A stretch of DNA of 32,981 bases from Pseudomonadota bacterium (lineage in GTDB: Bacteria > Myxococcota_A > UBA9042): contig SXRM01000202.1 in the NCBI GenBank assembly GCA_005792545.1, positions 1 through 32,981 of the forward strand, given 5' to 3'. The stretch's first letter is position 1; each line of letters starts with the position of its first letter. The position numbers and the translations under genes were made by a program. The notes under the pieces were generated by a model. The model did no database searches. It was not told the DNA's origin and saw nothing but the letters and a program-made list of their open reading frames with translations. Below, piece by piece: positions 1 to 9,192 of this stretch.

Positions 1-1
1 G

Positions 2-1612
2 CTCCAACGCGACTCCACAAAACTCCAACGCGCCCCCATCACCACCCGCGACCGCCAACCCCGCATCGCCCTCGCCGCCGCCCTCGACGCCACCGCCACC
101 ACCCGCGCCGCCAACCTCCCAGCGGCCATCCTAGCCACCGACTTCACCGCTGCCAACCTCACCACGCTCCTCGCAACCGCCCGCGAACACTACCGATACC
201 TGACCCACCAGATGGTCGCCCTGCAAGAAGAGCTCGACTGGCTGACCTACGGCAGCTACGGCCTCATCGACCCGCCGCTGCCCACAGTCGCTCCGCCCGC
301 CATCGAGCCCCTCGCTCCCGGCCACCGCCCGTTCGAGATCCTGGCCGCCCGCGCCGACCAGGAAGCCGACGACGACGAAAAGTCGGCCTGGTGGAGCCGC
401 CACGGCCACGACAAGGTCACCGAAATCCCCGACCACTACAGCGAAAGCCACCGCGAGCGCCTGCAGGCCCGCATCGACGCCATCGAAGCCGACCCGCGCC
501 TACAACTCCTGGAAACCTTCGCCTTCAAGCGCCGCTGGCAGACCCCCGACCTGCTCGTCGAAGCCAAAAAAGCCAGCGAATCCTGGCTACTCGACCGACT
601 CGAAGACCTATTCGCCCCGCGCAGCGACCAAAGCCGCCACAGCGACTCTGGCACCCTGGCCGACCCTCGCCCCTATCGCCTCGAAGAAATCGTCGCCGTC
701 TGGTCGCGCGATCCGCGCGTGCAAGCCGTCATCGACATCTGGCAGGCCACCACCGGCTACGACCTGACCCTGGCGGCCGAAAAGCTCCTGCGCAGCCAAG
801 CCCTGGCCGACCACGACTACCGCATCTACGCCGACGAGGGCATCCGCAAGCGCGGGCAGTGGCGCGCCACCTGGGCCCTGCAAGACCGCGAGGACCGGGG
901 CGAGACCGGTCTGGAAATCGAGGTTCCACCGCCCTACGCCAAGACCGACTTCCAAAAGCCGAGCTACTACGACCTGCGCGGCAAGCTCGACGTGCCCCGC
1001 GAGCGCTTCATCGCCTTCGACGACATGATCCCCACCCGCTGGGGCTGGAACGGCTGGCGCGACCTGAACCGCGGCCTGGCCCAAGCTGCCGCCTACGATC
1101 TGGCCGCCACCGACCCCAGCGACCCGCTGCCCACGCCCACCGTGGCCGATCCGCGCCGCTGCGGCCCAACGCTCGGCCTGTGGCAGAGCCTGGACGACGT
1201 GCGACGCTGGAGCGATGCCAGCCACCACGCCGAGCTGCGCGACCTGGCCGAAGCTGCGTGCGGCCGCGCCGCTTGCCCCTGCGACGTGCTGCCGGCGTGG
1301 CAGAACTACAAGAAGACCGGCCGGTTGAGCATCGAGGCCGCCGCGGGGCAGGGTGGGGTGACGCAGAGCGTGTCACTCGACGAGCGCGCCCAGGCCCTCG
1401 ACATCGTGCGCTCGCTGGCCGAAAAGGTCCGCGACCTGTACGAGGTCCGCGAAGGTGGTGGCACCCAGGCCGAGATCGCCGCGCGCTGGCCGCGGAGCCA
1501 GGCCAAGCTGCCGGTCGTGCTCGACGACCTGGTCGCGAGCGGCGACCTGCGGCTCGACGGCCGCGGCGGCAAGAAGCGCTACTTGATTCGGGTTCAGCCC
1601 CTGGCGAATTAA
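2..1612 (+). CDS. pglX: BREX type 2 DNA methyltransferase PglX, C-terminal part (5' end outside window)
   Basis: The frame is open from the window's first complete codon (base 2) to the TAA at 1610-1612, so this is the last ~536 residues of a larger protein; the ATG at 212 is internal. PglX is the adenine-specific methyltransferase of BREX-2 that marks host DNA. Its catalytic motifs (NPPY type) lie in the missing N-terminal part and cannot be checked. What is visible fits the C-terminal region of BREX-2 PglX (DUF7008-like, by memory of the family): a segment reading [16 protein letters not shown], a second block with [15 protein letters not shown] and [13 protein letters not shown], and a basic, winged-helix-like tail. 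Identification rests mainly on position directly before pglY-pglZ-brxD-brxHI. The first ~1.3 kb is markedly more C-rich on the coding strand than the following genes. Confidence 0.85.
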   Translation, partial: LQRDSTKLQRAPITTRDRQPRIALAAALDATATTRAANLPAAILATDFTAANLTTLLATAREHYRYLTHQMVALQEELDWLTYGSYGLIDPPLPTVAPPAIEPLAPGHRPFEILAARADQEADDDEKSAWWSRHGHDKVTEIPDHYSESHRERLQARIDAIEADPRLQLLETFAFKRRWQTPDLLVEAKKASESWLLDRLEDLFAPRSDQSRHSDSGTLADPRPYRLEEIVAVWSRDPRVQAVIDIWQATTGYDLTLAAEKLLRSQALADHDYRIYADEGIRKRGQWRATWALQDREDRGETGLEIEVPPPYAKTDFQKPSYYDLRGKLDVPRERFIAFDDMIPTRWGWNGWRDLNRGLAQAAAYDLAATDPSDPLPTPTVADPRRCGPTLGLWQSLDDVRRWSDASHHAELRDLAEAACGRAACPCDVLPAWQNYKKTGRLSIEAAAGQGGVTQSVSLDERAQALDIVRSLAEKVRDLYEVREGGGTQAEIAARWPRSQAKLPVVLDDLVASGDLRLDGRGGKKRYLIRVQPLAN

Positions 1613-1616
1613 GGAG
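1611..1616 (+). promoter_or_regulatory. Ribosome-binding site of pglY overlapping the pglX stop codon
   Basis: AAGGAG begins within the TAA stop of pglX (1610-1612) and ends 5 nt before the pglY ATG at 1622. A ribosome terminating on pglX therefore sits on the pglY start site, which implies translational coupling inside the BREX operon. It also supports the 1622 start for pglY. Confidence 0.8.
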
Positions 1617-1621
1617 TTCTG

Positions 1622-4600
1622 ATGCGAATCCTCGACCACTTGCAGCAGCCCGCGTCGACCGACGTCGATGCCTTCATCGTGCGGCTGGCCGGCGAGGGCT
1701 GGTCGGCCGACACCGAGGTCGACAACCTGCGCACCTACGTGGTGACCCCCAAGGTGCAGGCCGGCCTGGACCAGCTGCTGGCCGCGGTGGGGCAGCGCTT
1801 CGAGCAGAACCAGCCGATCGGCCGCTACATCTACGGCACCTTCGGCTCGGGCAAGTCGCACCTGATGACGGTGCTGGGGCGCATGCTCGAGGGCTCGGAC
1901 CTGGTCTACGACGTGGGCGACCCGGCGCTGCGCGTGCTGCGCGAAAAGCACCGCTGGCTCGACACCAACAAGACCTTGGTCGTGCGCCTGAACATGATGG
2001 GGCGCGACTCGCTGCGGGCGGCCCTGTACGACGCCTATACCGCGACCGTGACCAAGCTGGGCCACACCGCCCCCGAGCTGGCCGACCACGAAGAGATCTT
2101 CAGCCGCTTTGAGCGCGATGGCGACCGCTATCCAGGCGGTTTCGACGCCTTGCTGGGCAGCGCCATCGCCGCCGAGCCGCGCCTGGCCATTTGGCACCTG
2201 CACCGGCACAGCACCTCTCTGGACGAGCGCCTGGAGCTGGCCGCGCTGGTCAAGGGCTGGCGCGACCACGGCAGCGCCGACCACTTGGCGGGCGATGACG
2301 TCCGCGTCGCCTTCCGCGACGGCATGGATCGCATCGCCAAGCATGCCAAGGAGCTTGGCTACACCGGCATCGCCTGGCTGATTGACGAGCTGGTCATCTG
2401 GCTACGCGGCAAGATGGCGCAGGAGTACTCCAGCCAGATCAACGACCTCTCGGCCCTGGTCGACAGCGACATGGCCCGGCCGCTGCCGTTCTTTGCTGCC
2501 GTGGCGGTGCAGACCAGCATCACCGAGACCTGCCCGCAAGACATGAGCGAGGCTGGCTTCCGCGAGCGGCTGGGCTTTGTGGCCAACCGCTTCCAGCCGA
2601 TGCTGCAGCTCGAAGAGCAGGACCTGTACAAGGTGGCCGAGAAGCGCGTCTTGGTCCGCAAAAAGGACCTGCCAGCCGGCGAGGAGCAGGCGTTCGAGCA
2701 GGCCATCGACCGCTTCTTGGACCAGAAGTGGCCCGAAGTCGAGCGCTTGGCGGGCGGGCTCGACCGCGCTTCGGTGCGGGCCGTCTACCCGTTCCATCCG
2801 GCGCTGCTGCGCATCCTGGTCGACGCCACCCAGGCGCTGTCGCGCAACCGCACCGCCATCGGTGCGCTGTTCCGGCTGATTCGCGCCTACGACGACCTGC
2901 AAGTAGGCCAGTTCATTCCGGTGGGGGCGTTGTGGGAGGTGCTGTTCGACGCCGACGGCGTCTCGCAGGCGCGGCAGGCTGGTACCGGGGCGCTGGCCCA
3001 GCGCATCGTCGCGTCGATCGACACCTGGGAGCGCTTGCAGGGCAAGGCCGACGCCGCCGCCGGCCACAGCGACAGTGACAAGAGGGCCCTGACCCAGGTG
3101 GTGCGCACTGCGCTGATGGCCCAGCTGAGCGACCGCAGCTACTACCCCAACGGCCAGACACTGCGCGACCAGCTGCACGCGCGGGCGCTATGGCTGCTCA
3201 ACCAGCGCGATGTGCCGGCGCTGACCGAGGCCACGGCAGCCAACAAGGTGACGGCGATGCTGCGCCGGCTGTCTGGTGCCGCGGCCGAAGTGGTGGTCGG
3301 CGCCGAGGCCAACCCGCTGGTGCGCATCGAAACCCACCGCGTTGACTACCAAGCCGTGCTCGAGCGCGCCAAGTCCGAGCTGACCGCACCCAACCGCTTT
3401 GCCGCGATTCGTGCGCTGGTGGATGCCGAGCTTGGCCTTGGTCTGGGCACCGCGGCCAGCGCGCCGCTCAGGGTCACCTGGCGCGGCACCGACCGCAGCG
3501 GCCGCATGCGCTTTGGCAACGTCCGGACGCTGAGCTACGCCGGCACGACCAACGAGTTCGCCCCTGCTGCATCCGAGGCCTTTCTGATCCTAATCGACTA
3601 CCCCTACGACGAGGATCCGACCTGCACCCGCCAAGACGACGTGGACCACGCCGTGCGCGCCCGCGGTCGAAACACCCAATGGACGTTGGTCTGGCTGCCC
3701 GAGCACTTCGACTCGGCAGGCCTGGACGCCTTGTCCAACTACGCCGCCATCGACCTGGTGGCCCGCGACGAGCGGAGCTACCTGGATGCCTATGCCCCGG
3801 CCGAGGCCCAGCAGATCAAGGTCGCGCTGCACTCGTTCCAGGCCACGCAGAAGCAGGCCTTGCTGGGGGCAATCCGCACGGCCTACTTCGCCAAGGGCCA
3901 GCTCCGCTCGATGCGCGGCGAGCTCGACGTGCACGAAGGCGACGGCGCCCAACGCCTGGACCACGCCACGGCGCCCAAAAAGCTCGCCGAGTACATCCTG
4001 GATGGCCGCTACCCGCAGCACCCGCAATTCCCGCACAAAGTCAACAAGAACGACCTGGGCACGGTCGCCGACCTGGTGGTTCGCGCCATCAAGACCGGCG
4101 CGGCGCAATCGGTCACCAACCAGCAGGCGGGCTTGGTCAACAGCTTTGGCCTGCCGCTCGAGCTGGCGTTCACCGGTGCGGGTTCGGTGACCGGCCGCGA
4201 AGACGGCAAGTTTCTGGCGGCGCTGAAGCGCCAGACCGACGGCAAGAAGCAGGTGCAGGCCAAGGACCTGCGCGACCTGATGGGCCCCGACGGCGACTGG
4301 AAGTGGGGCCTGACCAAGGAAGTGGCCGACCTGCTGCTGTTCGTGCTGGTGTTCGTCCGCAACTACGAGGTGCGGGTAGCCGGCCAAGCCAAGACCATTC
4401 ACGTTTTGGCCGACCTGCCCGAGCAGTGCGAGCTGGTGCTCGAAGACGTGGTCGACAATGCCACGTGGGACAAGGCGATTGCCGCAGCCGAAGAGGTGCT
4501 GGGCGTCGCGCGGCGCAACGTGGTGGTCAGCGCGGCCGAGCAGGCCAAGCTCGCCAAAGACATCGTCGAGGCTTCCCGCCGCGTGGGGGGCGCGGACCTG

Positions 4601-5248
4601 GATCAGTTTCTGTCCAAGCTGGAGTTCCTGATCGGCAAACGCAAGTTGCGCGAGTCCAAGCGCAAGGGCCAGTCCACGACCCTGCGAACGGCGCTCGGTG
4701 AGGCCATCGTCGGCCGCGCCAAGGGGCAGGGCAGCGGCTCGTCGGCCGACCGGGTGCGCATCGTGGCGGGCTGGCGCGACGATGCCAATGCACCTGCCTG
4801 GAAGACGTTGCGGCTAGGCCTGACCGAGGACAAGCGGGCGCTAGACGTGGTTTCTGACAAACTCGACAAGGTTGAATTCATCGAAGCCCGTGGCAACGAC
4901 GAACAGCGGCGGCTGACGTCGGCGCGACTCGACAATTTGCTGAGCGACGGGGTTGAAATCCCCTTGGCACGCCACGTTCCCTCATGGGCCGCCGATGTCG
5001 ACCGGATCTTCAAGGAACTCATTGACATTCCGCCACCGCCACCGCCACCGCCCCCTCCACCGCCCCCTCCACCGCCACCGCCCCCTCCGCCGCCACCGCC
5101 ACCACAGCCCCCAGAGGAACAAGTGTGGCGGCAGCGCGTTGCCCGCTACGAACTGGAGCGCGAGGCGCAACTCGCCGCCCAAGAACTGCTGACCGCCCAG
5201 CCCACGGCGCACAAGTTCACCATCCACATCGTGGTCGAGGAGCCATGA
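1622..5248 (+). CDS. pglY: BREX type 2 P-loop ATPase PglY
   Basis: A 1208-residue protein matching PglY, the large ATPase of BREX-2 (functional counterpart of BrxC in BREX-1), thought to act in the cytoplasmic defence complex. A Walker A motif GTFGSGKS lies at residues 72-79, and a hydrophobic strand ending in Asp-Glu (AWLIDELVIWL, about residues 250-260) fits Walker B. The length is as expected for PglY. The start is the ATG with AAGGAG five bases upstream. The 3' end overlaps pglZ by 4 bp (ATGA). Odd feature: a run of 25 consecutive prolines (5030-5104) separates the bulk of the protein from a charged ~45-residue C-terminal segment rich in Glu, Arg, Gln and Ala that could form a helix. Whether other PglY proteins carry this linker could not be checked here. 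Confidence 0.92.
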   Translation: MRILDHLQQPASTDVDAFIVRLAGEGWSADTEVDNLRTYVVTPKVQAGLDQLLAAVGQRFEQNQPIGRYIYGTFGSGKSHLMTVLGRMLEGSDLVYDVGDPALRVLREKHRWLDTNKTLVVRLNMMGRDSLRAALYDAYTATVTKLGHTAPELADHEEIFSRFERDGDRYPGGFDALLGSAIAAEPRLAIWHLHRHSTSLDERLELAALVKGWRDHGSADHLAGDDVRVAFRDGMDRIAKHAKELGYTGIAWLIDELVIWLRGKMAQEYSSQINDLSALVDSDMARPLPFFAAVAVQTSITETCPQDMSEAGFRERLGFVANRFQPMLQLEEQDLYKVAEKRVLVRKKDLPAGEEQAFEQAIDRFLDQKWPEVERLAGGLDRASVRAVYPFHPALLRILVDATQALSRNRTAIGALFRLIRAYDDLQVGQFIPVGALWEVLFDADGVSQARQAGTGALAQRIVASIDTWERLQGKADAAAGHSDSDKRALTQVVRTALMAQLSDRSYYPNGQTLRDQLHARALWLLNQRDVPALTEATAANKVTAMLRRLSGAAAEVVVGAEANPLVRIETHRVDYQAVLERAKSELTAPNRFAAIRALVDAELGLGLGTAASAPLRVTWRGTDRSGRMRFGNVRTLSYAGTTNEFAPAASEAFLILIDYPYDEDPTCTRQDDVDHAVRARGRNTQWTLVWLPEHFDSAGLDALSNYAAIDLVARDERSYLDAYAPAEAQQIKVALHSFQATQKQALLGAIRTAYFAKGQLRSMRGELDVHEGDGAQRLDHATAPKKLAEYILDGRYPQHPQFPHKVNKNDLGTVADLVVRAIKTGAAQSVTNQQAGLVNSFGLPLELAFTGAGSVTGREDGKFLAALKRQTDGKKQVQAKDLRDLMGPDGDWKWGLTKEVADLLLFVLVFVRNYEVRVAGQAKTIHVLADLPEQCELVLEDVVDNATWDKAIAAAEEVLGVARRNVVVSAAEQAKLAKDIVEASRRVGGADLDQFLSKLEFLIGKRKLRESKRKGQSTTLRTALGEAIVGRAKGQGSGSSADRVRIVAGWRDDANAPAWKTLRLGLTEDKRALDVVSDKLDKVEFIEARGNDEQRRLTSARLDNLLSDGVEIPLARHVPSWAADVDRIFKELIDIPPPPPPPPPPPPPPPPPPPPPPPPPQPPEEQVWRQRVARYELEREAQLAAQELLTAQPTAHKFTIHIVVEEP
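5030..5104 (+). repeat. Poly-proline coding tract in pglY (25 CCN codons)
   Basis: Twenty-five successive proline codons (CCG, CCA, CCC, CCT mixed) form an imperfect repeat of CCACCG and CCGCCCCCTCCA units. Codon mixing means it is not a pure trinucleotide repeat, but internal units recur almost exactly (ACCGCCCCCTCC three times). Such tracts stall ribosomes unless EF-P acts, and they can change length by slippage without breaking the frame. Confidence 0.9.
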
Positions 5249-7812
5249 CGGCCAGCGCCACCCTGGGCACCAGCATCGTCAAGGCCGCGCTCACGCGCTT
5301 TCAGCGTGGCGAGTCGGTCACGGCTGAGTTCGTCTTGCTCGCGGCCCATCCGCTGCTGGTCGACCTGGCGGCGCGCGTCGATACCGCGCAGCGCCACTGG
5401 CGGGTGGCGACCGTGACTGGCGAGGTCACGCTGCGGGCGGTGCTGCGCGAGTCGCCCGATCCGGTGGTGGCGGTAGTTCGGGCCGATGTGCGGCTGCCGC
5501 GCGACCTGATGGACCGCGCCTATCTGCGCCGCATGGTCAACATCCGCGCCGACGACGTCATGGCGGCTGCGGGGCGCCGCGACTGCGATCCCGTGGTCGA
5601 CGAAGACGTGGCGGCGGCGGTGTTCCGCTGGGCCCCCAAGCTCGAAAGCCTGCTTGACAAGGCCAGCCTGGGGCAGCGGTTGCGGATCGGCGATGTCCGC
5701 GCCCTGGTCTTGGCGGCCGAACTCGACTCGCCGCTGCGCATCGGTCAGCGCACGCCCGAGCAATGGCTGGCCGAATGGATCCTGCAGGGCCCGCCGCAGC
5801 CCGAGCGGCCGGCGATGCTGACCGAAGCCCTGCGCGATGCCCATGGCCGCCACGGCGCGGCGCTGGCATGGGGAATTCAGCATGGCATCGAAGCACTGTT
5901 GACCCGTGGCGCGCTGGTGGGCAGCGACAAGGGCAGCAAGCTCTTGCCAGCGGTGCCGCCACCGCCCGACCTGGAGCCTGGCGAGCTTGCCGCACTGGTC
6001 GAGCGTGCCGTGCGCCTTGCGGACCAGAGCGCCAAGTCAAAGGCCGACGCCGCTGTGCAGCCCGCCGAAGCGCTGGCGCACCGTGTTCGCTGGCAATTGG
6101 CCGAGGTCGCGGCCCATCCCCTGCTGCTCGGTTGCCTGGACCAGGCCCTGGCTGCACTGGGCGAGTCGCTGCGGCGCGGTCAGGCCCCCGCCGAGGCGGA
6201 GTTGGCGGCCTTGTTCGCGCACCGCTCGGCAGCCCTGCGCTCGGATGCGCTGCAATTGGCGCGCACCGCCGCCCGCGTGCGCCGTGGCATTGCCGCGCTG
6301 CAGCTGCCTGGCGAAGGTGCGCCGTGGCGGGCTTGGTTTCGCGATGCCGTGGGCCTCGGCTGGCTCGACCTAGCGATCCGTGAGCTGCGCCGGGCGCGGT
6401 TGACCGCTGCGGGCCCGCTCGACAACGGCGCACAGGCCGTGCTCGACGACGCGCTGGCCCAGCGCAGCCGCTGGAATTGTGCCTTTGCCGCCGCCCTGGC
6501 GCGGGATTGGCCGGCGGTCACCGGTGCCAACGATGCAGCCGGACCGCTGGCCTTGCACCACGTCGGCCGCTCGCTGGTGCGGCCCCTGCTCGATGCCGGC
6601 CAGCGGGTATACCTTGCCGTGCTCGACGGTTGCGACCTGTCGACCGCCTTGGAGCTGACCCGCGACTTGGGCGAGCGTGGCCTGGTGCCGGTAGCGCTCA
6701 GCGGCGGCCCCACGGCCGTGGGCGAGTCGCTGCGCCAGCGCCCGGCCTTGGGTGTCGGCATTTCGCTCGTGCCTACCGTGACGTCGCATGCCCGCAGAGC
6801 GCTGATGTTGGGCGAGATTCCCGGCACGCCGCGCTTGGACGACTCCGAAGATGCGCTAAGCAACGCCAGCAACGACCGCATCGCGCTTCAGCAGAACACG
6901 GCGCTGGCCCCCTTTGCCAAGCGCCTGTTCCTCAAGCCCGATCTGAAGAACAATGCCGAGGCCCTGCGGCAAGTCCTGGTGAACCCCGGCGACGTGCGCC
7001 TGGTGGTGGCGGTGTGGAACGGGGTCGATGACGCCTTGGCCAGTCACGAGACCGCTGTCCACGACCGCTGGGAATTTGCTGGGCTTGGGCCCGGCGCCCT
7101 GGCCACCCTGCAGCAGGCGGTGGCCGACGGCTGGACGGTGCTGTTCACCGCCGACCACGGCCACACGCCGTATGTCGACAGTACCCGCAAATGCCTGCCG
7201 ACAGCCGCCGGTGGCCGCTTCCATACCTTGCCGACCGCTGGTTCTGTTGCCTTCGAGCGCGGGCCGCTGCCCCTGCCGGCCGTGCACGCGCTGGCCGAGT
7301 ACGGTGCCTTTCACGGTCCGCAGCGCCAGGGCTTCCACGGTGGAGCCAGCCTGGAAGAAGTGGTGGTGCCGCTGTTCGCCATCGGCCGCGGCGCCGGCGC
7401 CCAGCCGCTGTCCGTGCCGTCGTGGTGGTACGGCAACGAAGTTACAGCGGCGGCCAGTGCCCAACCGGCCAGCACTGCAAGCGCTGCGGTCATGCCCAGC
7501 GCCAAGGCCGAGCTTCGCGTGGCGGCCCTGGCCGAGCTCCGAGCGCCTGCGTTGACGGAGCCGGCCGCAACGACTGCACCGCAGACCGGGGCGAGCGCGC
7601 GCGAGGCGCGGGCGCTCGAAGTCCTGCGTGCCCAGCGGGTTCTGACCGCACCGCAATTGGCCCGCCTGCTCGGCATACCGCCGTTCTTGGTGCAGGGCCT
7701 GATGGCGACGTTGCTCCGCCAGCGCACTGCCGACCAGGGCGTAGCGCCGTTCGAGACGCGCGAGCAAGAAGGCGAGCTGGTCTACGCCTGGATCGAGCGC
7801 ATCACCCCTTAG
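5245..7812 (+). CDS. pglZ: BREX type 2 alkaline-phosphatase-superfamily protein PglZ
   Basis: An 855-residue protein in the pglZ position. PglZ is the signature component of all BREX systems and belongs to the alkaline phosphatase fold. The C-terminal half has the expected core: a hydrophobic strand with AVLDGCDLS near residue 458 and LFTADHGHTPY near residue 634, whose Asp-His-x-His pattern is typical of metal ligands in this superfamily. A Gly/His-rich segment (HGPQRQGFHGGASLEEVVVPLF) follows, again typical of PglZ ends. The C-terminal ~80 residues look like a winged-helix segment. The start is the ATG in the ATGA overlap with pglY (5245-5248); a longer in-frame reading upstream would run inside pglY and was rejected. 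A 36-bp gap then leads to brxD. Confidence 0.92.
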   Translation: MTASATLGTSIVKAALTRFQRGESVTAEFVLLAAHPLLVDLAARVDTAQRHWRVATVTGEVTLRAVLRESPDPVVAVVRADVRLPRDLMDRAYLRRMVNIRADDVMAAAGRRDCDPVVDEDVAAAVFRWAPKLESLLDKASLGQRLRIGDVRALVLAAELDSPLRIGQRTPEQWLAEWILQGPPQPERPAMLTEALRDAHGRHGAALAWGIQHGIEALLTRGALVGSDKGSKLLPAVPPPPDLEPGELAALVERAVRLADQSAKSKADAAVQPAEALAHRVRWQLAEVAAHPLLLGCLDQALAALGESLRRGQAPAEAELAALFAHRSAALRSDALQLARTAARVRRGIAALQLPGEGAPWRAWFRDAVGLGWLDLAIRELRRARLTAAGPLDNGAQAVLDDALAQRSRWNCAFAAALARDWPAVTGANDAAGPLALHHVGRSLVRPLLDAGQRVYLAVLDGCDLSTALELTRDLGERGLVPVALSGGPTAVGESLRQRPALGVGISLVPTVTSHARRALMLGEIPGTPRLDDSEDALSNASNDRIALQQNTALAPFAKRLFLKPDLKNNAEALRQVLVNPGDVRLVVAVWNGVDDALASHETAVHDRWEFAGLGPGALATLQQAVADGWTVLFTADHGHTPYVDSTRKCLPTAAGGRFHTLPTAGSVAFERGPLPLPAVHALAEYGAFHGPQRQGFHGGASLEEVVVPLFAIGRGAGAQPLSVPSWWYGNEVTAAASAQPASTASAAVMPSAKAELRVAALAELRAPALTEPAATTAPQTGASAREARALEVLRAQRVLTAPQLARLLGIPPFLVQGLMATLLRQRTADQGVAPFETREQEGELVYAWIERITP

Positions 7813-7848
7813 GCGGGCCGCCACCGCCGCCGCTACGGAGCCAACCGC

Positions 7849-9192
7849 GTGACTCACCGTGCATCTGCCAGGATAGCCGACATCGTCATCGAGGCCCTGC
7901 GCGTCGGCGAAGTGCCCAATGAGGGCCAAGACGCCATCGCCACGGGCATCGACGACCAAGTCGCCTCACTCGATCGCGACTTGCAGCGCATTGCCGACGG
8001 CCGCGGGCGGGCCCGCTTCTTGCGCGGCGAATACGGGGCCGGCAAGACGTTTTTCTTGCGCTTCTTGGCCGCCCGTGCCCGAAGCCAGGGCTTTGCCGCT
8101 GCGTATGTGCGCGTGGCGTATCCCGAAGTGCCGCTGCACAAGCCGGTGGCCCTGTACCGCGAGGCGTGTGCCCACTTGGGCGTGGCCGAACAGCCCGACA
8201 ACGCGCTGCGGCACATCCTGGACCAGTGGCTGTTCAAGGCGACCGGGCGCGTCATGGATCCCGACCTGGGTGCCGGCCTAGACCCGGGCGACCAACGCTT
8301 CGACGCGGCGCTGGCCCGCGAAGTGCGCACCCTGCTTGGGCCCGTTGCCGATGCTGCCCCGGCGTTTGCCCAGGCGCTTTCGGGCTATGCGCAGGCGTCG
8401 CTGGCGGGCGAGACCGAGGTGGCACGGGCCCTGCTGCAGTGGCTGTCGGGCGACGCCAAGGTGGCCGCAACCGCCAAGCGTCGCGCCCACTTGGCGGGCC
8501 AATTGAGCGATGTCGACGCCTTGCCGATGCTGCGCGGCCTGGCGACCGTCGTGCACCAGGCCGGCTACAAGGGCCTGGTCTTGGTCGTCGACGAGGTGGA
8601 GCGCCTGGTTCGCTTGCCGCGTGCCGACTTGCGCAAGTCTGGCCTCGAGCTGGTGCAAAACTGGCTGGCGGCGCTTGAAGCCGGCGAGCTGCCGCGCACC
8701 CTGCTGGTGATTGCCGGCACCACTAGCTTTTTTGATTCGCCGCGTGGGGTTCCGACCGTCGAGCCCTTGCAGCAGCGCATCGGCCAGCTCGACGATGGCC
8801 CGTTTGCCGACCTGGATGCGCCGCAGCTGCGCTTGCCCGGCTTTGACCACGTGCGCTTGGTGCGGGTCGGGCAGCAAGTGCGTGAGATCTATGAAATCGT
8901 CAATCCTGGTACGGCCAGCCGCTGCAGCGACACCTTCCTGGGCAAGCTGGCCGACGACGTCGCGGGCGCCTTCGGTGGCAAAGTCGAGACCACGCCGCGG
9001 CGCTACTTGCGCGAGCTGATTGGCGTCTTGGGCCGGTGTCGGCAACACGCCGAGTACGATCCGCTGCTGCACTTTGCCTTCAAGGTCACGGCGGCCGACC
9101 CCTCGCTGTCTGAGGTGGAGCGCGCGGTGGTCGAGGGGCGGCAGGCGGCGGAAGTCGATGCGACGCTGCTGGTGGCTGGGTTTGACCTGTGA
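7849..9192 (+). CDS. brxD: BREX system ATP-binding protein BrxD
   Basis: A 447-residue P-loop ATPase. Walker A is GEYGAGKT at residues 60-67, inside an N-terminal segment that opens with the ADIVIEALRVGEVPNEG-type sequence I associate with BrxD (DUF2791/ORC-like ATPases). Walker B is LVLVVDEVERL near residue 245. A sensor-like serine/threonine strand (LLVIAGTTSFF) and a C-terminal helical region with RRYLRELIGVL follow. The start is GTG at 7849, with ACGGAG at 7835-7840 eight bases upstream; no ATG fits. Its stop overlaps the brxHI start by 4 bp (GTGA). BrxD occurs with BrxHI in type 2 BREX; its exact biochemical role is not settled as far as I know. Confidence 0.9.
   Translation: MTHRASARIADIVIEALRVGEVPNEGQDAIATGIDDQVASLDRDLQRIADGRGRARFLRGEYGAGKTFFLRFLAARARSQGFAAAYVRVAYPEVPLHKPVALYREACAHLGVAEQPDNALRHILDQWLFKATGRVMDPDLGAGLDPGDQRFDAALAREVRTLLGPVADAAPAFAQALSGYAQASLAGETEVARALLQWLSGDAKVAATAKRRAHLAGQLSDVDALPMLRGLATVVHQAGYKGLVLVVDEVERLVRLPRADLRKSGLELVQNWLAALEAGELPRTLLVIAGTTSFFDSPRGVPTVEPLQQRIGQLDDGPFADLDAPQLRLPGFDHVRLVRVGQQVREIYEIVNPGTASRCSDTFLGKLADDVAGAFGGKVETTPRRYLRELIGVLGRCRQHAEYDPLLHFAFKVTAADPSLSEVERAVVEGRQAAEVDATLLVAGFDL

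Noticed and set aside
391-2112. 573-codon open frame on the + strand overlapping pglX and pglY
   Set aside because: It is Arg/Pro/Ala-rich without motifs and is out of frame with two well-supported BREX genes.
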